The notes under the pieces are model-generated. The model made no database searches. It was not told where the DNA came from and saw only the letters and a list, made by a program, of their open reading frames with translations. The translations under genes and the position numbers were made by a program. This document shows positions 12,201 through 22,324 of a stretch of 64,000 bases of DNA, piece after piece; positions within the stretch are counted from its first letter, which is position 1, and each line of letters begins with the position of its first letter. The stretch comes from Sarcocystis neurona (Eukaryota > Apicomplexa > Conoidasida > Eucoccidiorida > Sarcocystidae): NCBI GenBank assembly GCA_000727475.1, contig KL647327.1:141011-205010 (forward strand). Direction: 5' to 3'.

Positions 12201-15053
12201 GGGCGACACATGCACAGGCCAACCAGCAGGGGCTGGGGGCGCAAAAACAGAGAGACGGAGACGGAGACGGCAGCAGTAGCTCTCTGACAAAAGGTCCACG
12301 GAGACGCGCTCGCATGCGGAGACGCGGCAGTGCAGGCATACACGCACGGAGAAAAGGAGGAGACGAGGAGCCGACACCGGAGACGTGCAGGCCCGCGCTA
12401 AGAGAGAGGGATTACGGAGGGAGGGCACTGCGGAATACGCAGAGGGAGATAGAGGGGACGAGAACTGTCGAAGTGGAAATTTTACCCTGTAAGAAATTGT
12501 GGGAGTCTGCTGCTTGGCCCGCATGTAGGCTGTGAGGTAAGGAAGAAGGTTTCCCAGTGTGTGTACACTGCCGAGACAGAAGTGCAACAGCGCAGCACCC
12601 CACACGCAGCGCCACCGCAGCCACCTCACGCTACAGCCTGCTCGTCTGCGCAGAAACTTATGTTGAGGCAGCGGTTCAAAGAGATCTGCTGCTGCTGGGT
12701 GCAGGTGTGGCGGCGGTCCCTGCTGCTGCTGCAGCAGCACATTCGGCCCTCGCCGCTCCTGCCCGTACACGTCTCCTGCCGACGCCATCCTCCCCGTTTC
12801 TCTTCTCGATCTCCTGCTGCTCTGCTGCAGCCTCTGCTGCTGCTGCGTCGGCTGCTGCTGCGTCGGCTGCTGCTGCGTCGGCTGCTGCTGCTGCTATTTC
12901 TGCTCCTGCTGTTGCTGCGCTTGCTGCGGAGTTAGTCCTTTTTACTGCTGCTGTTGTAGCTGCAGTTGCAGAGGGCGCACGGGCAAGTTCCGGTGATCTT
13001 GCTGCTGCTGCTGCTGTGGGAGACGCTGCGGTGCGCTAGCCGCTGCAGCTGTCCTTGCAGCCGTTCTGCCTGCTGCTGCTGCAGCTGCAGCTGGGTTGAG
13101 GCTGCTGTTGCAGTGCCTTCTGCTGTGGTCGATCCTGCTGCTGCGTCTGCCACTGCTGTTGTGTTAGGTCCACCTCCTACTGCGCTGCTGCTGCGTCCGC
13201 TGTGTCTGCGACTTTGCTGCTCCTGTCGTCGATAGGACACCTGCTACTGCTGTCTGCTGTTGCTGCTGACACGGCCGCTGCCCCCGCCTTCACCAGATTA
13301 AATGGTGTTGTTGTGGCTTCAAGGGTTGCTAAGTCAGGACCTCCTGAGGGTGCAACTGATGCTGTCACCCCTGCTCCGGAACCTGCGGCTGGATTTGTTG
13401 CATCTGCTTCTTTACCTGCTGCTGTTGCAGGAGGGTCTGCTACACCGGACTCTGCTGTGTGTGCTGCGGTGTTGCTGGAGAAGAAGTGTGGGGTCCTGTC
13501 GCGCTGCAGCAGGTTGGCGCGCACCGTCATGCTGGCGGTCCTGTGCGGCAGCAGCAGCACAACAGGCAACAGCAATTGTCCGGTGGCTGGAGAGGCACTG
13601 CTGTTGCTGCTTTCCTTCTACGTTCCTGCGAGTCGCTCGCGCAAAGTAGACGTCTCCGAGTCGACTCCGCCCCTGCGGCTGTTGGCGCTGATGCTGACAC
13701 GGTTGCTGCTACAGTTGCTGCTCCTCTTGGTGCCGCTGCAGCTGCTCTTCCTGTTTACACTGCTGCTGCTGCTGCAGGCGCCGCCCTTCCGTCGCTCTCT
13801 TGCTGCCGTTGTAGCGGGTCTTGCACCGTTGCTGCTGCTCTTCGAGTTGTCCTGACTGATCGGCCGCTGCTGCTATTTCTGCCCTTGCTGTCCCTGGTGT
13901 CGCTTCTGTTGTTGCTGCAGTTGCTCCTGCTGCTATTGCTGCTGCCGCTATTGCTGCTGTCGCTATTGCTGCTGCTGCTATTGCTGCTGCTGCTGCTATT
14001 GCTGCTGCTGCTGCTCCTCTTGTTGCTGGTGTACACACACGTCCACTGGCATGCGGCATCAGGTTGTAGAAGTCCGCAACGAGTAGTCCACGCCGCAGTA
14101 GCAGGTGCTCTGGGTTACACTCTCGGCTACGAGCCACCGCCTGCGTTTGCTTGCAGCAGCTTTTGTGGAGATCCAGAAGATGCATTCATGCTGCTGCAAC
14201 GGTCCTCCTCTTGCTGCTGGAGATAAAAACGGCTGCTGTTGCTGCTGCAGAATATTGCTTGAGCTGCATCCCGCTGCTGCGACTAACGTGCGCTTCAAAG
14301 AAATGCGCGGCTACACCCCAGGTGGCGCTGCTGAAGCGTTTGAATTTCTACACACAGGGGTCATTTTCGGAGCGTGTGTACACCCGAAAGACCATGCTGC
14401 GCTGCACGCACACCCCCCCCCAAGGAGGGAGCCACGCGATACACGCCCACTGGAGAAGGCGTTCCACTGTTGTGTATGTACACCTCAGGAGGTAGCAGTG
14501 CGGTAGACGTACGCTCGAAGAGGCTACCTTTTGCCGTACTTACACCTGAGAAGGCAACAGTGCGATGAGTCGGACACCGGAGAGGCATGAATGCGGTGTA
14601 CGTACACCCGAGGTAGCGACACGGCCGCGCGAGAACCCGCGTCAAGCAGGACTGCGGTGTACGTACACCCCACAGGGAGTAGGAACTTGTGTGCCCGTGA
14701 GACGGCGAAAGAGAGTGAGGCAGCGCAGGAGACGGCAGGATATGTCCTCTCAGTAACAGAGAAGAGGACAGCAGGCGCTTTGACAAGTCACACGCCCGTG
14801 CTAGGGAGAGAGAGGCATCACGGCGCCGTGTCTGCTGCCGTTTCTTCCTTCTCTTTTCAGGCGTGCACGGCTCCCCGCGCTCTTAAATGAGTTTGTACCG
14901 GGACTGACTTAAAGGGGTACGCTTGTGGACGCGTAAATGGCTTTCTTATGTCGCCGACCTGGAGAAACAGACGTGGAGACACACATGTGTACACATGTGT
15001 ACGTAGTCACGCGGCATCAATGGATGAAGAGGCGTGTTTTGGTAAAGTGGCAC
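4369..15053 (-). CDS. MFS transporter, multi-exon, N-terminus to TM6 only
   Basis: Seven minus-strand exons join in matching phase: 15003-15053, 12486-12645, 11159-11250, 8334-8496, 7455-7499, 7289-7349 and 4369-4457. Together they give an N-terminal tail, TM1 (LLHFCLGSVHTLGNLLPYL), TM2 and the short loop after it (ISQGVGGFFGTLVEKKVGTR), TM3-TM4 (GIVAALGCGLCYPVPL), TM5, an external loop with YFLNFPRVPTCGERFITD, and TM6 (ILERVPYLFFCMAASF). The TM1 Leu-Gly-X-Val-X-X-X-Gly-Asn pattern and the Gly-rich TM2 followed by a basic loop are typical of the oxalate:formate/monocarboxylate-like branch of the major facilitator superfamily. The product would move a small solute, perhaps an organic acid or amino acid, across a membrane; the substrate cannot be read from sequence. 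TM7-TM12 are not found and probably lie in or near the gap. The introns are 0.1-2.9 kb and repeat-filled. Confidence 0.72.
6110..7080. repeat. (TA)n, (GATA)n and CAGACA-type microsatellite block
   Basis: Alternating TATA, TAGATAGATAGA and ACAGACAGAGA tracts fill this intronic stretch. The cassette 'GATAAGCAGATATATAGATACAC...AAACG..CACAGACAGAGACGGATATGTAT' recurs at about 6370-6500 and 6500-6610. No exon was seen. Confidence 0.8.
7289..7349 (-). CDS. transporter exon: end of TM5 and external loop
   Basis: The exon encodes KTRISSIDAEYFLNFPRVPT plus one base and leaves in phase 1 at a GTACCG donor. In related MFS proteins the end of TM5 is followed by a short Tyr-Phe-X-Asn-Pro-type segment, which YFLNFPRVP resembles. 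The acceptor is either GAAG or GAAGAG; only the second keeps phase 0 with the exon upstream. A CTG tract precedes it on the sense strand. Confidence 0.55.
7455..7499 (-). CDS. possible small transporter exon (TM5)
   Basis: Fifteen codons (YIHMFVVVGYTC at the end) lie between TGCGCAG and a perfect GTAAGT donor, with phase 0 on both sides. This fits the TM3-TM4 exon before it and the loop exon after it, and its length fits a TM5 position. The first residues come from TATA-like sequence, so it may be chance. The intron to the next exon is 105 bases. Confidence 0.4.
7540..8160. repeat. TATA-rich intronic repeat
   Basis: ATATGTATAT, ATATATACAC and ACATACAT motifs with no stable frame lie between the small candidate exon at 7455-7499 and the TM3-TM4 exon. 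Nothing else was recognised. Confidence 0.75.
8334..8496 (-). CDS. transporter exon: TM3 and TM4
   Basis: The acceptor TTTTTTCGGCAG is followed by one base completing a Ser codon and then 54 codons, leaving in phase 0 at a GTACGA donor. Two hydrophobic helices are visible (VLSLGLALCGFCAH and GIVAALGCGLCYPVPLAAAL), followed by a charged loop containing SSPKDKAR. The phase 2 entry matches the phase 2 exit of the TM2 exon. GC content is much higher than in the surrounding repeats. Confidence 0.75.
8770..10160. repeat. GAGATA/GACAGAGA and TATA intronic repeat
   Basis: Roughly 1.4 kb of (GAGATA)n, (ACAGAGAGA)n and (TA)n sequence lies in the intron between the TM2 and TM3-TM4 exons. Its minus-strand translations are Tyr/Ile/Leu/Ser low-complexity shadows. 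Confidence 0.8.
10160..10640. other. semi-unique intronic DNA, no supported gene
   Basis: The sequence is of ordinary complexity, with a pyrimidine tract and an AG on the minus strand near 10466. A minus-strand exon is conceivable there, but the flanking transporter exons already join in phase without it. Confidence 0.5.
10880..11110. repeat. 17-bp purine-rich tandem repeat (GAAGTACCGGAAAAGAG)
   Basis: Units of GAGAGGAAGTACCGGAAAA are repeated about ten times, with variants reading GTGCCCAAGAAAGAGG. The array lies in the TM2-TM3 intron. Its plus-strand frames give Lys/Arg/Glu-rich peptides, unlikely to be translated. Confidence 0.85.
11159..11250 (-). CDS. transporter exon: TM2 and basic loop
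   Basis: The exon runs from CATGGCAG to a GTCAGC donor, with 30 codons plus two bases. It encodes DGLDVYAWAMISQGVGGFFG and then TLVEKKVGTR. A Gly-rich TM2 followed by Glu-Lys-Lys-X-Gly-X-Arg is the position of the conserved TM2-TM3 loop in MFS proteins. Entry is phase 0, joining the TM1 exon after ...TISYR. Confidence 0.75.
11255..11830. repeat. TATATA/GTCTCTCTCTGT repeat
   Basis: The cassette 'TCTCTGTCTCTcttG(C/T)TATAcatATATA' occurs twice, near 11302 and 11410, and is followed by TATA sequence to about 11800. From 11830 to 12480 the DNA is semi-unique with no supported exon. Confidence 0.7.
12486..12645 (-). CDS. transporter exon: TM1
   Basis: This exon encodes about 53 codons with a basic lead (RWLRWRCVWG), TM1 (AALLHFCLGSVHTLGNLLPY) and LTAYMRAKQQTPTISYR. 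It leaves in phase 0 before GTAAAA. The start is placed after TTTCTGCGCAG; a downstream AG (about 12639) is an alternative. Upstream on the plus strand lies a long CTG tract, so here the intron is CAG on the transporter sense strand, unlike its other introns. Confidence 0.75.
12650..14250. repeat. CTG trinucleotide-repeat tract
   Basis: The plus strand is dominated by CTG/TGC triplets, for example 12830-12960 and 13900-14030, giving poly-Leu, poly-Ala or poly-Cys in the three frames. A less repetitive island at 13270-13680 stays open but has no good exon borders. Confidence 0.85.
14595..14669. repeat. two copies of the GGTGTACGTACACC palindrome
   Basis: Perfect 14-base palindromes occur at 14595-14608 and 14656-14669. 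Degenerate versions (TGTGTACACCC, TATGTACACC, CTTACACC) stand between 14370 and 14550 at roughly 60-base spacing. The same core builds the 85-bp array at 302-690 and recurs at 25371, 25476 and 58687. Confidence 0.8.
15003..15053 (-). CDS. likely N-terminal transporter exon
   Basis: CAATTTCAG is followed by seventeen codons, VPLYQNTPLHPLMPRDY, ahead of a GTACAC donor. The Pro-rich cytoplasmic look suits the region before TM1. To match the phase 2 entry of the TM1 exon, the donor would have to be the GT eight bases further on (exon end 14995). The start codon of the gene is not identified. Confidence 0.45.
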
Positions 15054-15469
15054 CTGAAATTGTTGCCGCAGGGCAACACAGAAATCCCACCGAGGAGAAG
15101 AGCAGTCGTAGGTGTGCAGGGCTTCGCACTGCGGAAAAGCAGCAGGGGACGACACTTCCTCTCTGCCGCGGCGTCGCTGCTGTCTACGGGAAGCAGCAAA
15201 CGCTGCATGTCCACGTTGGCACCGAGCGAGCAGCGCGCACAGCACGCAGAGGAGTTGAGAAGGAAAAGAAGGCAGCAGGGCAGAATCGAATGCGACGCAC
15301 GTGCAGGACCGCCAAACCACTGCGTTGTTATAAAATTCATGAGCGAACATACAAGCTAAAGAACGAGGAAGTTACCGGGATGGAGTGCAGGACGTGCCTT
15401 GGTGGCTGGACGGACTCAGAGAGAGAGTCAGAGAGGGGGACAGTGTGCGCGCGCGGGGGACACGTAACA

Positions 15470-17340
15470 GCTCTGCTACAGCTCCAGCTCGAGCTCCTGC
15501 GCCACTGCAGGATCGCTAATATTGCATCTGCTTCCTCTGCTGGACTGCTAATGTTGCCGCGGTTGTTGCTCGACGTTGGTGCACGACAGCTGCGCTGCTT
15601 CTGTCTTCAGAGCTCTCTCTCTAGGGCCGTCCTCTCGGCTCTTTTTCTCATCTTCTGGCTCTCTTGTCTGCTCAGCCGTCCTTTGACGTGGTCCTGCTGC
15701 TGCTACTGCTGGGACGACTGTTGCCGCTGGGCCCGCCTGCTCTTGCTGCCAGGATTGCTGCTTGGAGTGGCGGGGACGTAGTGTTCATTGCTGCTGCTGC
15801 TGCTTTTGCGATTGCTAGTGCTGCTGCAGAGGAGTAGTGGCTCGCGTCTGGTGGTGACGGACATATGTCTGCAGCACACTCTCCTGGCTTTCTGGTGTTG
15901 GCGCTTGTGAAGAAAAAGGCGGGGGCGCAGCACAGGTGCTGCAGCCACAGCGGAGCGAGCGACACAGCAGCCCCGGCGACACACAGCAGCAACGCAGCAC
16001 CGGTAGCTGCGACTAGCAACGGCAATCCCAGCAGCGCCAGCAGCAACAGAAGCGGCTGCAAAACAGCTGCACCAGCACCGGTATCCGCAGCTGTGTAGCA
16101 GCAGAAGTTTACGTAGCAGAGGAGTCAAAGCAGCAGCCATCCGAGCAGTCGAAACACGCAGCAGCAGCGCTGCGGCGAGGAGGACGGCCGGGTGTAGAGA
16201 AGGCGGCGGCCGCGTCAGTGTGCGTGTGCCGAGCAGGAGACGGTAGTTTTACGGGCGGCGGCAGCAGAGACGCTCAGCGTGCTCCGGGGGGAAGAAGGGA
16301 AGGTGGGAGCAACGGGAGACGCCTGACAGGCTCAACGACGAAAATACACCAGAGGAAGAACCCATGTCTTTGAGCAGGAAACCAACTACGGCGGGCGCCG
16401 CCGCCTGCGATACGCCATCAGCAGCGAACTCCTTCAGTTCACGATCTGCACACCACCAAAAGGCGTAGCAGCAGCAGGGAGAGTAGACAGAGCATCAGCA
16501 GTAACACCAGCAGAAGACCAGCAGCCAGAGGAACAGCAGCCGCACACAGAACTGCAGACCAAGGACCAAGACGAGCAGCAGCTGAGCTGTAGCAGGAGTA
16601 GTTTATGGCTGCTGCTTTCACACGAGCACTTCAACGACACAGCAGCACGTCATGCCACACCAGCTTCTTCAGTAGAACCATCCCGCTCGGGTACTGTGCT
16701 GCTGCAATTTCTGGGGGAATACCCGGGCTACTCTTCGTGCTGCTACTGCTGCTGCAGGAAGGCCGCGGCAATACGGTGTGCTTTTGCGTTCTTCTGCGGA
16801 TGTGCTGCGCTGCCGCCGCCGCCGTCTCTGCAACGCTTCTTGCTAGTCATGCGCTGCTGTTGCGGCTGTGTAAGTGTCACACCGCTCGTGTATCATTTTA
16901 GCTGCACCTCTCACTATAGCTTCGCAATGCTTACGCAGAGCGTTGTGTGGTGCTACTCCTCGGTTCTATCTGCTGAAACTCCTGCTGCTTGTGCGGCATA
17001 CACGGCTGCCTTAGCGCTGCTGCTCCTTTCTTCTTTCATCATGCTGCAAGCGCACGGACACTGGCAGCGGATAACGCTCCCTCAGCAATAACAATAGTAG
17101 CAGCAGCAGCAGCAAATGCAAGTCCGACACCAGCAGCGGCACCACCACCAGCAGGAACGGCAACACGGATATCCACAGCAGCAGAAGTCGCAGCGACAGC
17201 TGGAGTACACTTTCAGTAGTAGCAACACCAGTGGCAATCTGCAAACAGCTGCAGCAGTCTCAACAGCAGCAGCAGTAAAAGCCGGAGCAGCAACACCACG
17301 AGCAGCAGAAGAGAGAGAGACCGAAGGATTCTAAGCGGAT
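15470..17340. repeat. mixed CTG and CAG tract with semi-unique islands
   Basis: CTG triplets dominate at 15470-15840 and 16690-16850, and CAG triplets at 15950-16090, 16460-16530 and 17095-17310. I found no exon with convincing borders. From 17340 to 18180 the sequence is semi-unique, with one weak minus-strand possibility near 17670-17720. Confidence 0.6.
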
Positions 17341-18189
17341 CACACCTCCAGCGGGAACTTCTTACAGCAGGAGAAGCAGGTTACCAGGCAGCACAGCGTC
17401 CCCTTTCTTTACTGCTTCTGTCAGCAACGACACGTTGCTGGGAACAAGACAGAATCCTCTAGACACAAAACTACTCATCTTTTTTTCTCCTCCTGCTGCG
17501 CCCGCCAACACCAGCACAGCGACGACGACAGCTGCCACTACTAGAGTAGTCTGAACACACACGCGTGTTCTGTCGTACCTCTGTACGCGTAGACTTCACT
17601 ACCTCGCCCATGCGTAAAGCAGAGGTACACAGCAACCAGCCCACGAGTGTGTTGAGAGGGATACCTATAATCTTGATAACACACGCTCCCGCGTCGCCAG
17701 ATAATAGGCAACTGCCTAACTCCTTTTTTTTCTCTCTCCCTCTGTATACATACACACGTATGTGGAGACAAACAGGCTCATACACTGGCAACGACACACG
17801 CAGACACTGATTCACGCAGGTGGAGGCACAAACATTCAACCAGCAATTCCTGCTGTCCACTCAGACGTGTACAATTTTTTGCGGTTGGAAGTGTGAAGAG
17901 GTGTGTGCTTCCGTGTGTAGACACGAGGTACACGCCCGTTCACTCTTGTAGTGTATTAATGGCAGCAGCCGCGGTCTTTGTAATTAGGCGTATACGCCTG
18001 TACGGTTCAGTCACCGAGGACAACATAACTTTCTCCTTTCAGTCGCGTCACACATCTCCTTGTCCATGACCTGTGTGTCCATAGAAAAGATGGGGCACGC
18101 AGAGGCTCTGGTCGGTCACTGACAACAAAAAGTTTCGAGTCGTGCCTCACGTGGGGGACGTTACCTTTTCACGATGGTGCACGTGGAGG

Positions 18190-18640
18190 TTCAACTAAAA
18201 GCACGCATACCTCTTTCTATACGTATACACATGTGTAGATATATGTGTATACAAGTTAGGTACACGCAATCAACTGCAGGCACGTACGCACATTTATACA
18301 CGAGTGCATAGGTGTAAAATTCCATGTGCGCATGGTAGGTACACACATTCAACTGCAGGCATGCGTACATCTTTTTACACATATAGCCCTGTGTAGATAT
18401 ATTTGTATACAAGGTGAGTGCACACGTTCAACTACACGCGCGCATACATATTTTTACACATACACATCTGTGTAGATATATATGTACACCGGGTCAGTGC
18501 ACACGTTTGACTAAACGCACGCCTACATATTTTTACACATATACATATGTGTAGATATACATGTATACGTGCGACCTACAGGCATGCAGACATATTTATA
18601 CGAGTATACATATATGTAGATGTGTATGTCTACGTGGTAT
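18190..18640. repeat. 79-bp tandem minisatellite, about 5.5 copies
   Basis: The element TGTGTAGATAT recurs at about 18233, 18391, 18470 and 18549, with a diverged copy near 18312, all at 79-base spacing. Each unit also carries CACACGTTCAACT-like and ACATATTTTTACACAT-like blocks. No coding sense was seen. Confidence 0.85.
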
Positions 18641-18989
18641 GTACACAGAGCTGCACTCGTGTATGCACCGAAACTCAGCACGATTTTGCAGCAGAGTAGC
18701 AGACGCACAACCTTACCTCGACGTCCACGCAGGTGAGGCGCCCCCTTTTTGAATCCTACTCTCTCTGCAGCGCCTCTCTCCCTCCTCCGGGTTTACACCA
18801 ACGTACGTCCTGGTCTGGTCCAACACACATGCGCAGGAGGAGGTCCGTACGTGCCACACAGCAAACGAATGTGCAAGCGTCTCATGGAGCAGAGCTACAC
18901 GTCAATTTACGCACACACACAGATGCAGAGCAGGGCCGTCTACGCGTAAGTATGTACATGTACGCGTCAATATGTCCCCCCGCGCACAA

Positions 18990-19920
18990 GTAAACCTGAA
19001 GATATATATATATATATGTGTATGTTTGCTTTGGCATTCACTAAAGCGTACATAAATGTATGTGTAAGTATGTATATATATATCGGGATTTATGTAAATA
19101 TATGCATTTATATCTAAATACATCTGTGTTTGGAAGTGCACTGGTAGATGCTGGAACACCTCTTGTGCGGAGTCCCCATAGCAATCAAAACACATCTCTG
19201 CTTCCTCTCTCCATCCTGGGCGTAAGCACGGTACGAGAGCCTTTCCCTTCTCTTTTTGTGACTCACGTGAAGACAGACACTTCAGCCCCAACGACTTCCT
19301 CGCGTCCTGCGTGCGCGTGCTGTTGTGACGCACTACATACTCCACGTATTTCTACACCGCCGGCTCACTCCTAACTGCCTGTAACATATATAAATATATC
19401 TATCAAATAAGTAGAGCTTCGTAGATGCCACTTCCACGGCTGCTTCTTTGTACACACACACGTACAGGTGTGTATATATACAGACGCACCACTCTCCCGG
19501 TAAGAAAGTTTACTCATATGTAGATGTAAAACACTTGTATACGCAAGTGTGACCGCACAGGCAACACCATATGCAGACCTCGGTGGATCAACGTGGAGGT
19601 CTAAGCTGATATCTACACACACGTATTGATATCTGGTTATATATACACATATATGGCTGTGTGTGTGTGTATGGTTATGTGTGTGTATGTGGGTGCTTGT
19701 ATGTACACATACATGTGTGTATATATGTATACTTACGCATACATCTATAGTTATACGTCTCTGTGTGTGTATGTACGTATATATATATACAGTGAGAGTG
19801 TGTATCTATCTCTGTGTCCGTATGTGTGTGGCGGTCGTGTACGCGTAGGTCTCTACGTGCGTCTGTGTACCCGTATCTTCTTCGCCTACGCACCTCGTCA
19901 GCAAGATACACACACACAAA
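18990..19920. repeat. TATA and GTGTGT repeat blocks flanking unique DNA
   Basis: TA-rich DNA lies at 18995-19130 and 19380-19420, and a GTGTGTATGT block at 19640-19830. The island 19140-19370 is unique and has a minus-strand AG at about 19228, but the frame is undecided. Confidence 0.6.
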
Positions 19921-20189
19921 CACACGTCGTGGGAAGTTTCAACCCACACCTGTATAAATGTTTATCTTTCTTTATGTAATAAGAAGAACATGCGAGTATA
20001 TCTGTACTGGCGACGAGACAGCATGAAGGAGAACTTCCTGGGCAGCAGCTTGCCAAGCGCGGCACGGCCAGGCGGGCGAACCCGCGCGCACGCCTCGCCA
20101 TGCGCGCACACTCCAGCGTGTCTACACACTACAGCTGGCCTTGAAATTTTCGTTAGGAAACGGCAGAATTTCCCTGTTCGCAATTGTAC

Positions 20190-20276
20190 CTCTTTTGAAA
20201 TTCACGTCTACGTGGTTCGTACAAAGTTCCTTCCTCCTTCGCGGAGCGGCGAGGCGCCTCTGCGGCATCGTACCAG
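20190..20276 (-). CDS. candidate exon, possibly 5' end of the minus-strand transporter
   Basis: On the minus strand CCCCCCAG precedes 87 open bases that end in AAAAGAG followed by GTACAA. One frame gives WYDAAEAPRRSAKEE and continues to EFQKR. A second contains an internal ATG giving MPQRRLAAPRRRKEL. It is charged and soluble, as expected of a cytoplasmic N-terminus. It lies 5 kb from the next transporter exon and the phases do not match directly, so it may belong to another gene. Confidence 0.3.
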
Positions 20277-20399
20277 CTGGGGGGGGCAAGGAGAAAAATT
20301 GACGAGCCACGCTTTCTATTACTATTCCTGCACTGGTCTCGCTTCTCCCGCTTTCCTCTTCTCTTCTTCATATTGCTGCAGCTAGTTTGAGGCTTTTTC

Positions 20400-21700
20400 T
20401 ACCGTGTTGGCGGGTCCTTCTTGTGGTGCTGCTTTTGCGCCAGCGTCTTCCTTCCACGGTTGCTTCTTCTTTCTGCTATTGCAACTCCGTGCTCCCTCTG
20501 CTGCACGTTTCTAAAATTGCCATTCCGTCTGGATGTTTCTGCTGGTGCTTCAGTCGCCTTGCCTTTCTCGTCCCTCTTCCTTGTTGCTGAAACTGCCGCC
20601 TCTTTTCAGACGCCTACCCTCTGCTGCTTCTCTCCTCCTGCGGTAACTTCTCTTCTGTGAGCCAGTCGGGATTTTCTGCTAAGTCTTGGTCATTTTCTTC
20701 CTCGAAGGGGGCCAGTAGTCGGTGTCGACGTTAGAAGAAGGATTATCTTTGTCCTCGCCTCTGGAAGACACCAATCTCTATTCTTTCTCGGCTTCTTCCT
20801 GCCTTCTGCCACTACTGCTGCTGCTTCGCACTTCGAAAACTCCTGCTTCTGCTGCTGCCTCTCCCATAGCTTCTTCCCCTTGAGACAGTGCCGTTTCTCC
20901 TCGTATGCGACTGCATCTTTGCGACGGTCTCTCCTGCTGCTGCCGTTGCACTGCCCTTTCTCTCCTGTCAACTCTTCACACGCGTGCTGCCGCTACTGCT
21001 ACGACTCTTGAGAAACGCTGCCGGTGCTGCCATTTGTCTGCTGGACAGCTGCTTCCATCTCGGCCTCCTCCTGATGATTCTTGCCCTCTTCTTCCCCCAG
21101 ATGCTGCCTTTTCTTCTCTCCTTGCTCTTTCAGCTTCTACTGCTTCCTCTTCTTCCTTCCCCTGCTGCTGGTGAACGTCTGCCTCTACCTACTTAATCTG
21201 CCGCTGCACTCGGTGGGGGTCACCCTTCACGCAGACGCTCCCTCGGCTGTTTCTGCTGCTCTGTCTTCTCCTTTCTGGCGTCTCTCTCTTCATCTTGCTG
21301 CTACTGCTGCTGCTGCGTTTTTTTCTTCCTCTGTTGCTCGTCTGCTGCTGCTTCCTCAGCTGCTGTCGCTCCCACCGGTCGTTTTTGTCTTCCTTCGCTG
21401 CTGGTTTCTCTTTTTCTCCGGCTGCGGCTGTGGCTCTGATTCTTTTCCTTTCTCTCTCACTCCCCTCTGCTGTTGCTGCCTCGATGGCATTTGCTGCTTC
21501 TGCTCCCACAGCCGCTGCTGCTGCAGTGGGCGGGGAAATTCATCAGCGCAGTCTCCCTCTTGCTGCGCGGACCCGCCTTCTCACCACCAGCAGAGGCAGC
21601 AGCGGCAACAGCAGTCATAAAAAGAACGTCCACAAGCAGCAGCAGCAAATCCAGCAGCGGAACCTGCAGTGCTAAGGCAGCGTGACCACTGCTATACGTA
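20400..21700. repeat. CTG/CTT pyrimidine-rich tract
   Basis: The plus strand is rich in CTG, CTT and TCT triplets. Translations are Leu/Phe/Ser/Ala-rich in all frames. I saw no exon; the next plus-strand exon is at 22325. Confidence 0.7.
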
Positions 21701-22324
21701 TATACACAGATACATACGTGTAAAGACTGATAAGTGAACAAGAGTGACATATGCGGGTGTGTCTACAACTCTCTGTGTATATATATATAGACAGATACAT
21801 AAATGTACGAACGTTTACATACATGTATACATATGTAGTTGTATTCTGTGTCTATAGGTATAGTGATGTGAATGGTACAGGTTTGTATGCGGCCCCAGCT
21901 GCCGGAGCTGCAGCTGCATCAAGCAGCAGTCGCAGCAAGCAGCAGGAGGACAAACTGCTGCTTTAACAGCTGCAACAGCGGCCGCAGCGCGCGGCAACAG
22001 CGGCAGTATACCAGCAGCAAGACGCGACTTTTTTGTCCTTGTGTACTTTGCTGGTCTTCTTTGCTGCGGCAGCAGCAACAGCTGCTACAAGCAGGAGCTC
22101 GAGCGACACGAGAGAGAGAGAAGGGCCAGCAGCCGTGCGATACTTCTGTAGCACAAGGCTGAACAGAGGAAGCAGCAGCAGTACTTCCGTGCAGCAGCAG
22201 CTAATCCTCCAGCTGTGGAGTCCAACAGCCGCCACAGGAGGACGTGCAACACCAACAGCAACACTAGCAGCAGCGCAACAGTAGTAGCAACAAGAGAGCA
22301 GCACCAGCAGCAGCTTCTTTTCAG

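Noticed and set aside
17667..17720. Minus-strand micro-exon LPIIWRRGSVCYQDY as a transporter N-terminal exon
   Set aside because: Borders are acceptable, but the exit phase does not match the exon at 15003-15053.
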